Shown here one piece after another: positions 27,137 to 35,786 of a stretch of 64,000 bases of DNA (within the stretch, counting starts at the first letter, position 1; each line of letters starts with the position of its first letter). The notes under the pieces are model-generated. The model searched no databases. It was given only the letters and a program-made list of their open reading frames with translations, and had not been told where the DNA came from. Origin of the DNA: an uncultured Bacteroidales bacterium (lineage in GTDB: Bacteria > Bacteroidota > Bacteroidia > Bacteroidales > UBA932); the NCBI GenBank assembly GCA_947179325.1, contig CAMXAU010000002.1:156145-220144 (forward strand). Reading direction: 5' to 3'. A program made the position numbers and the translations under genes.

Positions 27137-28654
27137 TTAATATCCTGCATTCTGCTCAAGGCTCGGGTTGTTGTCAAGGGCTGTCTGAGGTATAGGCATG
27201 AGCACAGTATCCTCAGAAAGCGGGAACCTGCTCTGCCAATACCTGTCTTTTCCAGGCATTGCATCATGGACAGACCTGGCTCTTTCAAAACCGTGGCGGA
27301 GAAGGTCAAAGAAACGGAATCCTTCAAATGCCAGCTCAAGGCGGCGTTCATGCAGGACGACATCAATCATTTCCTCCACGCTCTTAGGCTGCTGGACAGT
27401 CTTGATTCCTGCCCTTGAACGGATACGGTTTACATAGTCAGTAGCCCCTTCAAGGTCATTTGTCATGGCAAGGGCTTCGGCATGAAGAAGATAGATCTCG
27501 CCAAGCCTCATAAGGATGGTGCTGGATGCATTTGTCGGGCATTTGTGCATAAATGCATATTCATTGCCCGGATAATAGTTCGACCACGAGGCAGCGTCAA
27601 AGACGATGCAGGCATTCTTCCTTTCCGTGTCCCCTTCGGCATCGTATGCGGCGATAAGGTCGCGTGAAGGAGTAATCCATTTGATCCACGAATAGCTGTC
27701 ATCCGGATTGTAGGCATTCCTGTGGAACATCATCCACACCCAGTTGCCGCTGCTTCTTGTCCATGTAATCTCGAAAATGGACTCAGAGGTATTGCGCACG
27801 GCATCCGTATCATCATAGGCCCACATGAGACCGTAGTCATCGACAAGAGAATACCCCATGGATTCAACGGCTTCGCAATGCTCAATGACCTTGTTCCAGT
27901 CACGTGCAGTGGACTCCGCATATATCCTCGCAAGCATGCCATGGGCAAAAGCCTTGGTAAAGAGAAACTTGTCAGAATGGTTCACATCCGGTGCATTGCT
28001 GCATGCAAAGTCAAGTTCCTTTATAATCTGGGCATAGATGTCCGCCCTCGCAGTTCTGGCCGGAAAATACTGGTCATACACTTCTTCGATATTTTCTGCT
28101 GTGATTGCAGGAGGAATCGTGTTGACCAGCGGAATGTCGCCCCATATCTGCGACATCTGGAAAAGAAGCCATGCCCTCCAGCAATAGGCCTCGGACTTCC
28201 ATTCGCCATACTCCTTTTCCGTCATCGACGGGTCGGCCTCGCGGATACGGTCAATGTTGCATATTATGTTATTGCAGTTGTTCACCTGGGCAAGATACCA
28301 GTCCCAGTCGCGGACGACATTCTTGTTCTCGCCGTCCTGCCTGTTGGCCTCGATTGCCATAAGCTCGCCGGTACCGGGATTTCCGCCATAGGCATTGTCC
28401 GCACGGCATTCAGCATAGACAAGCCAGTCCAGATAGCCTTTCTCCTGAATATCCTTGGTCCAGCTGGCATATATTGCATCGCGGAGTCCTTTCATGTCCT
28501 CCCTTGTAGAGTACTGCGATTCGCCTTCATTTCCCTCCACTTTGACATTTCCCTCATTGTATCCTGTCTCCGGAAAGAGGTTCAGGTCACAGGAAGAAAG
28601 ACAGAAAAGCGAGGCGAATGCTGCCATTATATATGTCTTTTTCATTGTATTCAT
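27137..28654 (-). CDS. SusD/RagB-like surface glycan-binding lipoprotein
   Basis: This 505-residue protein has a lipoprotein signal (MKKTYIMAAFASLFCLSSC from the internal Met at 28645; the ATG at 28654 adds three residues). It has the classical SusD layout: an N-terminal helix region with LDWLVYAECRADNAYGG, the TPR core with WRAWLLFQMSQIWGDIPLV, and the C-terminal RLGEIYLLHAEALAMTNDLE, VLHERRLELAFEGFRFFDLL and QTALDNNPSLEQNAGY. It pairs with the SusC encoded 39 bases upstream. The expected ligand is beta-1,6-glucan from the adjacent GH30 gene. Confidence 0.95.
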   Translation of the reverse strand: MNTMKKTYIMAAFASLFCLSSCDLNLFPETGYNEGNVKVEGNEGESQYSTREDMKGLRDAIYASWTKDIQEKGYLDWLVYAECRADNAYGGNPGTGELMAIEANRQDGENKNVVRDWDWYLAQVNNCNNIICNIDRIREADPSMTEKEYGEWKSEAYCWRAWLLFQMSQIWGDIPLVNTIPPAITAENIEEVYDQYFPARTARADIYAQIIKELDFACSNAPDVNHSDKFLFTKAFAHGMLARIYAESTARDWNKVIEHCEAVESMGYSLVDDYGLMWAYDDTDAVRNTSESIFEITWTRSSGNWVWMMFHRNAYNPDDSYSWIKWITPSRDLIAAYDAEGDTERKNACIVFDAASWSNYYPGNEYAFMHKCPTNASSTILMRLGEIYLLHAEALAMTNDLEGATDYVNRIRSRAGIKTVQQPKSVEEMIDVVLHERRLELAFEGFRFFDLLRHGFERARSVHDAMPGKDRYWQSRFPLSEDTVLMPIPQTALDNNPSLEQNAGY

Positions 28655-28693
28655 ACTTTATTGGAATTTGATGGTCTAAAATCCGGGCTCTCC

Positions 28694-31672
28694 TCAGAAC
28701 TCGATGTTCACTCCGAACAACACGGTCTTCACGCATGGGTATGTACCCCAGTCTATGCCCATGTTCGTGGCACTCGACCACTGGCTCATCTCCGGGTCAT
28801 AGCCGGAATATTTGGTGAAAGTAATCATATTGTCAAGCGTTATATAAGGCCTGATGCTCGATATGTTCGCCTTCTTAAGTGCCGGATGCCTTATATCATA
28901 GGCAAGCGTGATGTTCTTGATTTTCAGATAAGAGCCGTCCTCTATCCACCTTGTGGAAGCCTTGAGGTTGTCAAGTTCCCCTGCCTTAGGCACATCTGTA
29001 ACCTGGCCCGGAATCCTCCAGCGCCTTACGGCATCCTTTATCTGGTTGCTACCGTTGTACATTCCTATCATCTCTATGCGCGATGCATTATAGATGTCAT
29101 TTCCAACGGAACTTGTCATAAGTATGCTGAGGCTCAACCCTTTCCAGCTGACGGTATTGGTCATTCCGGCTGTGAACCAAGGATTTGCGTCACCGATATA
29201 ATGCTTGTCGGCCACATTGATCTTGCCGTCACCGTTGTAATCTTCATAGATAACCATACCGGTCTCAGGGTCCACTCCAAGGGCAGTGTAGCCCCAGAAC
29301 TGCGACAAAGGGCGTCCAGGAGTCATCCTGACCACGTATTCACTCAACGCCTCGGAAGTCTGGGTGTAATAGTAGACCTGCTGCAGGTCAAGCTTTTCGA
29401 GCCTGTTGCGGTTCATGGAAATGTTGAAATCAGTTGTCCAGCTCCAGCCGTTCTTCTCGATATTCACAGAGTTTACCGCAAGCTCAAGTCCCCAGTTTGA
29501 CATCTCTCCCTCATTGCGGAATATCCACGGGTTCGGTGAAGGAAGAGGGACGTTCATCAGAAGGTCCTTGGTATATTTGTAATATCCGTCCAAAGTGACA
29601 TTGAGGCGTCCGTTGAACATTGACCAGTCAATTCCGACATTGGCCTGGGAAGTGGTCTCCCATGTAAGGTCTTTGTTTCCGATGTTGGATTTTCCGCCGA
29701 GGGTCGGGGTGGCATCGGCATATGCAGAGTCTGTCCAGTCATAGTAGTTGGTATTGTACTGCTGCACCCATGCATAGTCTGCTAGACCGGACTGGTTGCC
29801 CTGCTGTCCCCATCCTGCACGCAGCTTGAGGTCGCTGATCCAGCTTACATCCTTGAGCCAGTCCTCTCCGGAGAGTCTCCAGGCCGCAGAGACAGAAGGG
29901 AAAAATCCCCAGCGATGGCCCGGGGCGAGCTTTGAGGATCCGTCAGCACGGAAATTCGCCGTAATGTAATATTTGCTGTCATAATTGTACGACACGCGGG
30001 CGAGATATGACATGATTGCCCATCTGGTATATCCCTGCGACTGTCCCCTGAGACCTCCGTTGTTTCCTCCGTTCAGCCCGAAGATTGCGTTTCCGTAGTC
30101 CGGGGAGAAATGGCTCCTTGAACCAGAGAGATTCTCCCATCTTGACGTTGTAGCGGAAGTTCCCGCCATTGTCTCGAAATTGTGCTTAGCATCCCATGAG
30201 TTGTTGTATGTGAATATATTGTCATACACCATCCTCATGTCATCGGCCCTTTCGGAAGATGCCGTTCCATGCTGCGTACGTCCATACGACGTCTTTATCG
30301 GGTCAAGGAAAGAGTAAGTGTGCGTCCACCTGCGGTCCATGGAGACAGTGGACTTGAACTGGAATGTCTTGTGGAATTTGATGGTCGCGTAACCTGTGAG
30401 AAGCAGACGGTCTGTCTGGGAATAATTGTTCTCCGTCCTCGCAAGGTTCTCATGCGGAGTAGTGAGGTTCGCACCATAGAATTCTGTCCAGTACCAGTCC
30501 GGATTGGTCTCGCTCCATGTCTTGGCATAAGTCGGTGTATTGATTACAGAAAGCACGACGCCGGCACGGTTTGAGCCTGTCCCTGAGATGATACCGTTGT
30601 TCTTGTAGTGCGAGTAGGCCACATTTGTCCCGACATTGATCCATTTGAACAGGTCTGAGTCAAAGCTGGCCTTAACGTTGAACCTCCTGTTGTATGCAAC
30701 CGGAAGGATTCCCTGCTCATCGGAATATCCGCCGCTGACATAATATCTCATCTTGTCCGTTGCATTGGACACAGATAGCTGATAGTTCTGGCTCACACCT
30801 GTCTTGTAGGTCTCCTTGAACCAGTCGGTCTCATCCTTGAGGCCGTCAGGAAGGCTCACGACACCGATTTCATCCATAAGGTCCTTGTATTCGGCCACGT
30901 TCAGCACATCATAGGTACGGGCCACATTGGCAAGTCCGACTGAAGCGTTGAAACTGATCTGCGGCCCCTTGCTCTTCTTGCCCTGCTTTGTGGTGATGAG
31001 CACGACTCCATTGGCAGCACGGGAACCATAGATTGCCGCAGATGACGCATCCTTCAGAATCTGCATTGTCTCGATGTCCTGAGGGGAAAGATAGGCAATC
31101 GCATAGTTTCCGGTACCGACAGGAACACCGTCCACAACATAAAGAGGGTCATTTGAAGAAGCAATTGAAGAGGCACCGCGGACACGGACCGTCATTCCGC
31201 TTCCCGGAAGTCCGCTTGTCTGCTGTACGGTGACTCCGGCAACTTTTCCCTGTATGAAACCGGAAGCTTCAGTAACAGGGCGGAGCTTCATGTCTTCATT
31301 GGACACTGTAGATACGGCTGTAGTAAGGTCTTTCTTGCGGACTGAGCCATAGCCTATCGCAACAACCGCATCAAGCGCAATCGCCTGCTCGGCTGACACC
31401 ACATTGATGACGGCACGGCCCGCAACTTTTTCAATGACAGTGGCATAGCCGAGTGCGGTAAATTCAAGTACTGCCCCTCCCGAGGAGATTTCAAGCTGCC
31501 AATCTCCATCGGCTCCGGTGACTGTACCGTTCAGGGTTCCCTGCTCCATCACAGTCATGCCGATTACAGGCTGTCCGTTCTGGTCAGTTACAGTACCCTT
31601 TACAGAATGCTGCTGGGCATGGAGACACATGCCTGCGAAAAGCAGCATTACCATAGTCAGATATTTTCTCAT
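28694..31672 (-). CDS. SusC/RagA TonB-dependent outer-membrane transporter
   Basis: This 992-residue protein has a signal peptide (about 1-20, GMCLHAQQ), a CarboxypepD_reg-like domain at about 22-100 (VKGTVTDQNGQPVIGMTVME), a plug at about 105-225 (VAIGYGSVRKKDLTTAVSTV, PLYVVDGVPVG, GVVLITTKQGKKSKGP) and the barrel ending in VLFGVNIEF. It has no STN domain, which fits regulation by the one-component SusR-like protein instead of a sigma/anti-sigma pair. It is the first gene of the minus-strand beta-1,6-glucan-type operon, which continues to 19579. Confidence 0.96.
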   Translation of the reverse strand: MRKYLTMVMLLFAGMCLHAQQHSVKGTVTDQNGQPVIGMTVMEQGTLNGTVTGADGDWQLEISSGGAVLEFTALGYATVIEKVAGRAVINVVSAEQAIALDAVVAIGYGSVRKKDLTTAVSTVSNEDMKLRPVTEASGFIQGKVAGVTVQQTSGLPGSGMTVRVRGASSIASSNDPLYVVDGVPVGTGNYAIAYLSPQDIETMQILKDASSAAIYGSRAANGVVLITTKQGKKSKGPQISFNASVGLANVARTYDVLNVAEYKDLMDEIGVVSLPDGLKDETDWFKETYKTGVSQNYQLSVSNATDKMRYYVSGGYSDEQGILPVAYNRRFNVKASFDSDLFKWINVGTNVAYSHYKNNGIISGTGSNRAGVVLSVINTPTYAKTWSETNPDWYWTEFYGANLTTPHENLARTENNYSQTDRLLLTGYATIKFHKTFQFKSTVSMDRRWTHTYSFLDPIKTSYGRTQHGTASSERADDMRMVYDNIFTYNNSWDAKHNFETMAGTSATTSRWENLSGSRSHFSPDYGNAIFGLNGGNNGGLRGQSQGYTRWAIMSYLARVSYNYDSKYYITANFRADGSSKLAPGHRWGFFPSVSAAWRLSGEDWLKDVSWISDLKLRAGWGQQGNQSGLADYAWVQQYNTNYYDWTDSAYADATPTLGGKSNIGNKDLTWETTSQANVGIDWSMFNGRLNVTLDGYYKYTKDLLMNVPLPSPNPWIFRNEGEMSNWGLELAVNSVNIEKNGWSWTTDFNISMNRNRLEKLDLQQVYYYTQTSEALSEYVVRMTPGRPLSQFWGYTALGVDPETGMVIYEDYNGDGKINVADKHYIGDANPWFTAGMTNTVSWKGLSLSILMTSSVGNDIYNASRIEMIGMYNGSNQIKDAVRRWRIPGQVTDVPKAGELDNLKASTRWIEDGSYLKIKNITLAYDIRHPALKKANISSIRPYITLDNMITFTKYSGYDPEMSQWSSATNMGIDWGTYPCVKTVLFGVNIEF

Positions 31673-31742
31673 ACGGTATTAATTTAATTGTTATTAAATG
31701 GTCAGTGCGGTTATGGTGTCATGCTGTATGCAATCACCGAAA

Positions 31743-31750
31743 CAAAATTA
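31743..31750 (-). promoter_or_regulatory. -7 box before the beta-glucan SusC gene
   Basis: The minus strand has TAATTTTG (31750-31743), matching TAnnTTTG, 71 bases before the ATG. The upstream box is weak (TTTC starting at 31769), as expected for an activator-dependent promoter. This intergenic stretch (31673-31885) holds no gene. Confidence 0.45.
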
Positions 31751-31885
31751 CGAAAAACGTCAGTCGAAATTCCCCGCGGATATAAAGAAGTGGACAAGAG
31801 AGCACACATACGTAAAGAATACCGATTGACTATCAGTATTTTACGCCAACAGGAGCATTATTTCTAAAGTGGATGTGATATAAAA

Positions 31886-31924
31886 CATAAAGAAGCCGGC
31901 CCTTACCGGACCGGCTTCTTTATG
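31886..31924 (-). terminator. Terminator after GH125
   Basis: CATAAAGAAGCCGG and CCGGCTTCTTTATG form a perfect 14-bp stem with an 11-base loop (CCCTTACCGGA). The arms start with A/T runs, so it can work on both strands. It ends the GH125 transcript 14 bases after the stop and insulates the SusC promoter. Confidence 0.8.
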
Positions 31925-31938
31925 TTGCCTTCTCTTCA

Positions 31939-33366
31939 TTATTTTACCTTGATAGAATTGAGCAGGTCAAGTTTGCCGTCATCTATAAGTTTCAGGATCA
32001 GCTCCCCGAAGAGTGTATTCTGCCATGCGAACCATTCACGGGTGAAATCCTCCGGATTATCCTTGTTGAATGACTCGTGCATAAAGCCTGTGCCAGCATC
32101 GGTCTTCATCAGCATCTCTATGCATTCCTTGATCTCCTTGTCGTCACGGGATGTAAAGGCGCGCATCATTATGCTCATCGGCCATACCATGCCATAGCCT
32201 ACATGCGGGCCACCGATACCCTCACCGGCCTTGCCTTTGAAGAAATAAGGGTTTGAGGTGCTCCACACGAAGTTGCGCGTATTCTGGTAGATAGGATCAT
32301 CTATGTCAACATCACCGAGATAGCCCATCGCAAGAAGGCTCGGCACATTCGCATCGTCCATGAGGTAATAGTTGCCGAATCCGTCAACCTCGAAAGCGTA
32401 GATCTGTCCGAATTCAGGATGCTCGACAACTGCATGCTTCTTAAGGGCAGCCTCGACCTCGTCAGCCAGTACACGGCACTCCTTGGCCAGCTTCTTCTCC
32501 CCGTTCACAGATGAAAGGATCTCTGCGGCCTTGCGCAGGGAAGTCACTGCAAAGAAGTTGGAAGGCACAAGGAAGTCAAATGTAGTGGCATCGTCAGACG
32601 GACGGAAAGACGAGACTATCAGTCCGCACGGATTCACAGGATTGCCCCATCCCTTGCAGCACTTGGTATCAAGCTGGCGGTCGGTCACACGAAGGAAGTA
32701 ATAAGGGCCGAGACCGTCCTTGCGCTGCTGGGTACGGAGTGTCGTGAGGATGGTGCGGATGGCATCAAGCCACACTTCACCGAAGATTGATGTGTCGCCG
32801 GTGACCTTCCAGTAATGATGAGCCAGACGGATCGGGTAGCAATGCGAGTCTATCTCCCATTTGCGCTCGTGCACATTTGGATTTGCTGGAGAGCCGGTGT
32901 CGTCCGATGCCCACTCGCTGCCGGTTGCCCCGTCGTTGTAGGCATTTGCGTAAGGGTCGATGTTGATCAGCTTGAACTGGCGGGTGATAACACCTGCAAG
33001 CATATTGCGGAGATGCTCATCAGAGCCGGCAAGCTGGACATATGGCCATACCTGTGCACCTGAGTCACGGAGCCACATGGCATGGATGTCACCTGTATAT
33101 ACAAAGGTGTCATATAGCCCGTCCTCACCCTCGTCCTTGAAATGGACTGTAGTGTCAAGAGTATTCGGGAAGCAGTTCGCGAACATCCATGCTAGGCGCG
33201 GGTTGGTCAGCATTTCCTGCACCTCGGCAATCTTGGCCTCAACGGCAGATGACACGAAAAGACGGTCCTGCTCATCTGGACGCTGGCTCACATAGGAAAC
33301 TGGCTGGGCGCAGGCTCCGAGAATCATGGTAGAGGCTGCGACTGTGGTCAGTATCAATTTCTTCAT
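31939..33366 (-). CDS. GH125 exo-alpha-1,6-mannosidase, lipoprotein
   Basis: This 475-residue protein has a lipoprotein signal (MILGAC, Cys at about 19). The (alpha/alpha)6 barrel of GH125 is recognised by TGDIHAMWLRDSGAQVWPY at about 92-110, by WEIDSHCYPIRLAHHYWK and by GYGMVWPMSIMMRAFTS. It is a metal-independent inverting enzyme that removes terminal alpha-1,6-mannose and works on high-mannose N-glycans and alpha-mannan backbone. Length is normal. It follows GH92 by 70 bases with a large hairpin in between. It probably acts in the periplasm on imported oligomannose. Confidence 0.94.
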   Translation of the reverse strand: MKKLILTTVAASTMILGACAQPVSYVSQRPDEQDRLFVSSAVEAKIAEVQEMLTNPRLAWMFANCFPNTLDTTVHFKDEGEDGLYDTFVYTGDIHAMWLRDSGAQVWPYVQLAGSDEHLRNMLAGVITRQFKLINIDPYANAYNDGATGSEWASDDTGSPANPNVHERKWEIDSHCYPIRLAHHYWKVTGDTSIFGEVWLDAIRTILTTLRTQQRKDGLGPYYFLRVTDRQLDTKCCKGWGNPVNPCGLIVSSFRPSDDATTFDFLVPSNFFAVTSLRKAAEILSSVNGEKKLAKECRVLADEVEAALKKHAVVEHPEFGQIYAFEVDGFGNYYLMDDANVPSLLAMGYLGDVDIDDPIYQNTRNFVWSTSNPYFFKGKAGEGIGGPHVGYGMVWPMSIMMRAFTSRDDKEIKECIEMLMKTDAGTGFMHESFNKDNPEDFTREWFAWQNTLFGELILKLIDDGKLDLLNSIKVK

Positions 33367-33393
33367 ATAACTTTATTTAAATTGTTAAAGGAT

Positions 33394-33428
33394 TACGGCA
33401 AGTCTGTCTGCCAGACAGGCTTGCCGTA
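33394..33428 (-). promoter_or_regulatory. Long intercistronic hairpin between GH92 and GH125
   Basis: TACGGCAAG / CTTGCCGTA (9 bp) continues through a G-T pair into CTGTCTG / CAGACAG, giving about 17 bp with almost no loop. No T tract follows on the minus strand, so an mRNA-stability element or attenuator is more likely than a strong terminator. Confidence 0.55.
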
Positions 33429-33436
33429 TGTATCTG

Positions 33437-35722
33437 CTACTTGCTCATTGAATAAGGCCTGTCATCAGCTCCGGTTCCACGGGTAAAGTTCGGTTCAGAT
33501 GACATGTCAAACACTATCTTTGCACCTTTCACGAGGTCTTCATGACGGAGATAGTCTTTTGTATAGACCTTGCCGTCAAGCGTCATCCTGTCGATATAGA
33601 AGCGGTCCCTGCTGTTGTCCGGTGCAGAGATCCTGATCTTCTTGCCTGAAGGAAGGTTTACAGTCATATCCTTGAAGAGAGGTGTTCCGAGTGCATATTC
33701 ATTTGAACCTGGGCATACCGGATAGAATCCCATCGCCGAGAATACATACCATGCGGAAGTCTGTCCATTGTCCTCATCCCCGCAATATCCGTCCGGGGCC
33801 GCATTGTAGAACTTGTCCATGACCTCACGGACACGCGCCTGCGTCTTCCACGGCTGACCGCTCCAGTCATAGAGATACAGCATGTGCTGGATCGGCTGGT
33901 TACCGTGCGCATAGTTGCCCATGTTCATGATCTGCATCTCCCTTATCTCATGGATGACACCGCCATAATAGCTGTCATCGAAGATTGGAGGTATCTCGAA
34001 CACAGCATCCATATTTGCATTGAACCTTTCATCACCTCCCATAAGCTCTATCAGCCCGGCAGGGTCATGGAACACAGACCACGTATAATGAAGGCTGTTG
34101 CCCTCGGTGAAGTCACCGCCCCATTTGAGAGGGCTGAAAGGAAGATTCCAGTCCCCGTTCTCCCTGCGTCCGCACATGAGGGAGAAGTCGCTGTTATAGA
34201 GGTTTCTGTAGTTTTGCGCCCTTTCCTTATATACTGCTATTTCCTCCTCCGGCTTTCCAAGCGCCTTTCCAAGGGTATAGATGCACCAGTCATCGTATGC
34301 ATATTCAAGGGTGCGCGCAGCACTCTCCCTGATCCCGATGTCCGACGGTACATATCCGAGGGTGTTATACTGCTCCCATCCAAGGCGTCCGGTAGAGCTT
34401 ATACGCGGATGTACGCTGTTCGTGCCATGTACAACAGCATCCCAGAGGGCATCGATGTCATATCCGCGCAAACCTTTCATGTATGCATCAGCCACAACGG
34501 AAGCCGAATTGTTCCCGACCATGCATCCACGGTGTCCAGGGCTTGCCCACTCAGGAAGGAATCCGCTCTCAAGCCATGCGTTCACAAGACCTTCCTGCAT
34601 CTTCCCGTTCATGTCCGGATAGACAAGGTTGAGAAGAGGGAAAAGGCAGCGGAACGTGTCCCAGAAGCCTGTGTCAGTGAACATATATCCAGGAAGGACC
34701 TCGCCATTGTAAGGGCTGTAGTGCACGACTTCGCCTGCCGCGTTCACTTCCGAGAGATTGCGCGGGAAGAGCACACTCCTGTACAAGCAAGAATAGAATG
34801 TACGCAGATTGTCGAGATTGCTGTCCCTGACCTCTATGCGTCCGAGCACATCATTCCATGCCTTGCGCCCTTCTGCCACAAGACGGTCGAAATCACCGTC
34901 TCCGAGTTCATTGAGATTCAGTTCAGCCTGCTCCAGGCTTATGAAAGAGGAAGCGACCTTAAGGTTCACCTTCTGTCCGCGCGATGTACGGAAGCCGACA
35001 ACCGCACCGGAGTGTGCAGACTCGCTTTCAAGGGCTGCAGAGACATTGCTGCCGTCAGAGACTGTAGTCACATAGTCAAACGGTGTATCAGAGACCAAAA
35101 CAAACCAGTTGCGGAAATTATCCGGAACACCGCCGCTGTTCCTCGTGGTGTAGCCTACAATCTTGTTCTCACCGGGGATGACCTTGACGTATGAGCCCCT
35201 GTCAAATGCATCAACCACGAGATAGGACATCTCCATCTCAGGATAGGTGAGGCGGAAAGCCGCGGCACGCTCTGTAGGTGTAAGCTCGGCAACTACATCA
35301 TGTTCTGCAAGATATACGCTGTAGTAATATGGCTTTGCGACTTCGGCTTTATGGGAGAACCAGCTTGCGCGCTCCTCCTGCGAGAAAACAGGGCCTGATG
35401 TGACAGGCATTATCGCAAACTGTCCGTAGTCATTTATCCATGGTGAAGGCTGGTGTGTCTGCTTCAGTCCATTGATCTTGTCCTGCGTGTAGACATATGC
35501 CCATCCGTCACCCATCTTCCCGGTCTGCGGAGTCCAGAAGTTCATGCCCCATGGACGTGCCGCCGCCGGATATGTATTTCCTGTGGAGAGGGCATGCTTT
35601 GACATCGTGCCTACCAGTGTACTGACGTAGTCCACAGGCTCTTCCATTGAAACCTCAGGAGCCTTGGAGCAGCACCCCATGAGAAGTGCCGCCCCTATGG
35701 CTGATAAGATAAATTTATTCAT
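33437..35722 (-). CDS. GH92 alpha-mannosidase, lipoprotein
   Basis: This 761-residue lipoprotein has a signal ending at LLMGCC. GH92 hallmarks are visible from end to end: VGTMSKHALSTGNTYPAAAR at the N-terminus, the beta-sandwich, and GFWDTFRCLFPLLNLVYPD. The (alpha/alpha)6 domain follows, then NEDNGQTSAWYVFSAMGFYP-type residues (DEDNGQTSAWYVFSAMGFYP). These are calcium-dependent inverting exo-alpha-mannosidases cutting alpha-1,2, -1,3 or -1,4/-1,6 mannose; the exact linkage cannot be read from sequence here. It would strip side branches before GH125 works on the alpha-1,6 core. It has its own promoter, so the GH92-GH125 pair can be expressed apart from the two upstream genes. Confidence 0.95.
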   Translation of the reverse strand: MNKFILSAIGAALLMGCCSKAPEVSMEEPVDYVSTLVGTMSKHALSTGNTYPAAARPWGMNFWTPQTGKMGDGWAYVYTQDKINGLKQTHQPSPWINDYGQFAIMPVTSGPVFSQEERASWFSHKAEVAKPYYYSVYLAEHDVVAELTPTERAAAFRLTYPEMEMSYLVVDAFDRGSYVKVIPGENKIVGYTTRNSGGVPDNFRNWFVLVSDTPFDYVTTVSDGSNVSAALESESAHSGAVVGFRTSRGQKVNLKVASSFISLEQAELNLNELGDGDFDRLVAEGRKAWNDVLGRIEVRDSNLDNLRTFYSCLYRSVLFPRNLSEVNAAGEVVHYSPYNGEVLPGYMFTDTGFWDTFRCLFPLLNLVYPDMNGKMQEGLVNAWLESGFLPEWASPGHRGCMVGNNSASVVADAYMKGLRGYDIDALWDAVVHGTNSVHPRISSTGRLGWEQYNTLGYVPSDIGIRESAARTLEYAYDDWCIYTLGKALGKPEEEIAVYKERAQNYRNLYNSDFSLMCGRRENGDWNLPFSPLKWGGDFTEGNSLHYTWSVFHDPAGLIELMGGDERFNANMDAVFEIPPIFDDSYYGGVIHEIREMQIMNMGNYAHGNQPIQHMLYLYDWSGQPWKTQARVREVMDKFYNAAPDGYCGDEDNGQTSAWYVFSAMGFYPVCPGSNEYALGTPLFKDMTVNLPSGKKIRISAPDNSRDRFYIDRMTLDGKVYTKDYLRHEDLVKGAKIVFDMSSEPNFTRGTGADDRPYSMSK

Positions 35723-35751
35723 TATTTGATTGTTTTTGTGTTTTCAGTCTG

Positions 35752-35782
35752 CAAAGATAAGAAAATAGTGCTTGCACACAAA
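35752..35782 (-). promoter_or_regulatory. Promoter for GH92-GH125
   Basis: The minus strand has TTTG (35782-35779) and the exact -7 box TATCTTTG (35759-35752), 23 bases start to start, 30 bases before the GH92 ATG. Both boxes match the Bacteroidota housekeeping consensus. Confidence 0.65.
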
Positions 35783-35786
35783 AAGC

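Noticed and set aside
27722..29500. Long plus-strand open frame of 592 codons
   Set aside because: It lies wholly antisense to SusD and SusC, which have clear family motifs. Its translation has no recognisable domain.
33884..35194. Plus-strand open frame of 436 codons
   Set aside because: Antisense to the GH92 gene, low-complexity translation, no family features.
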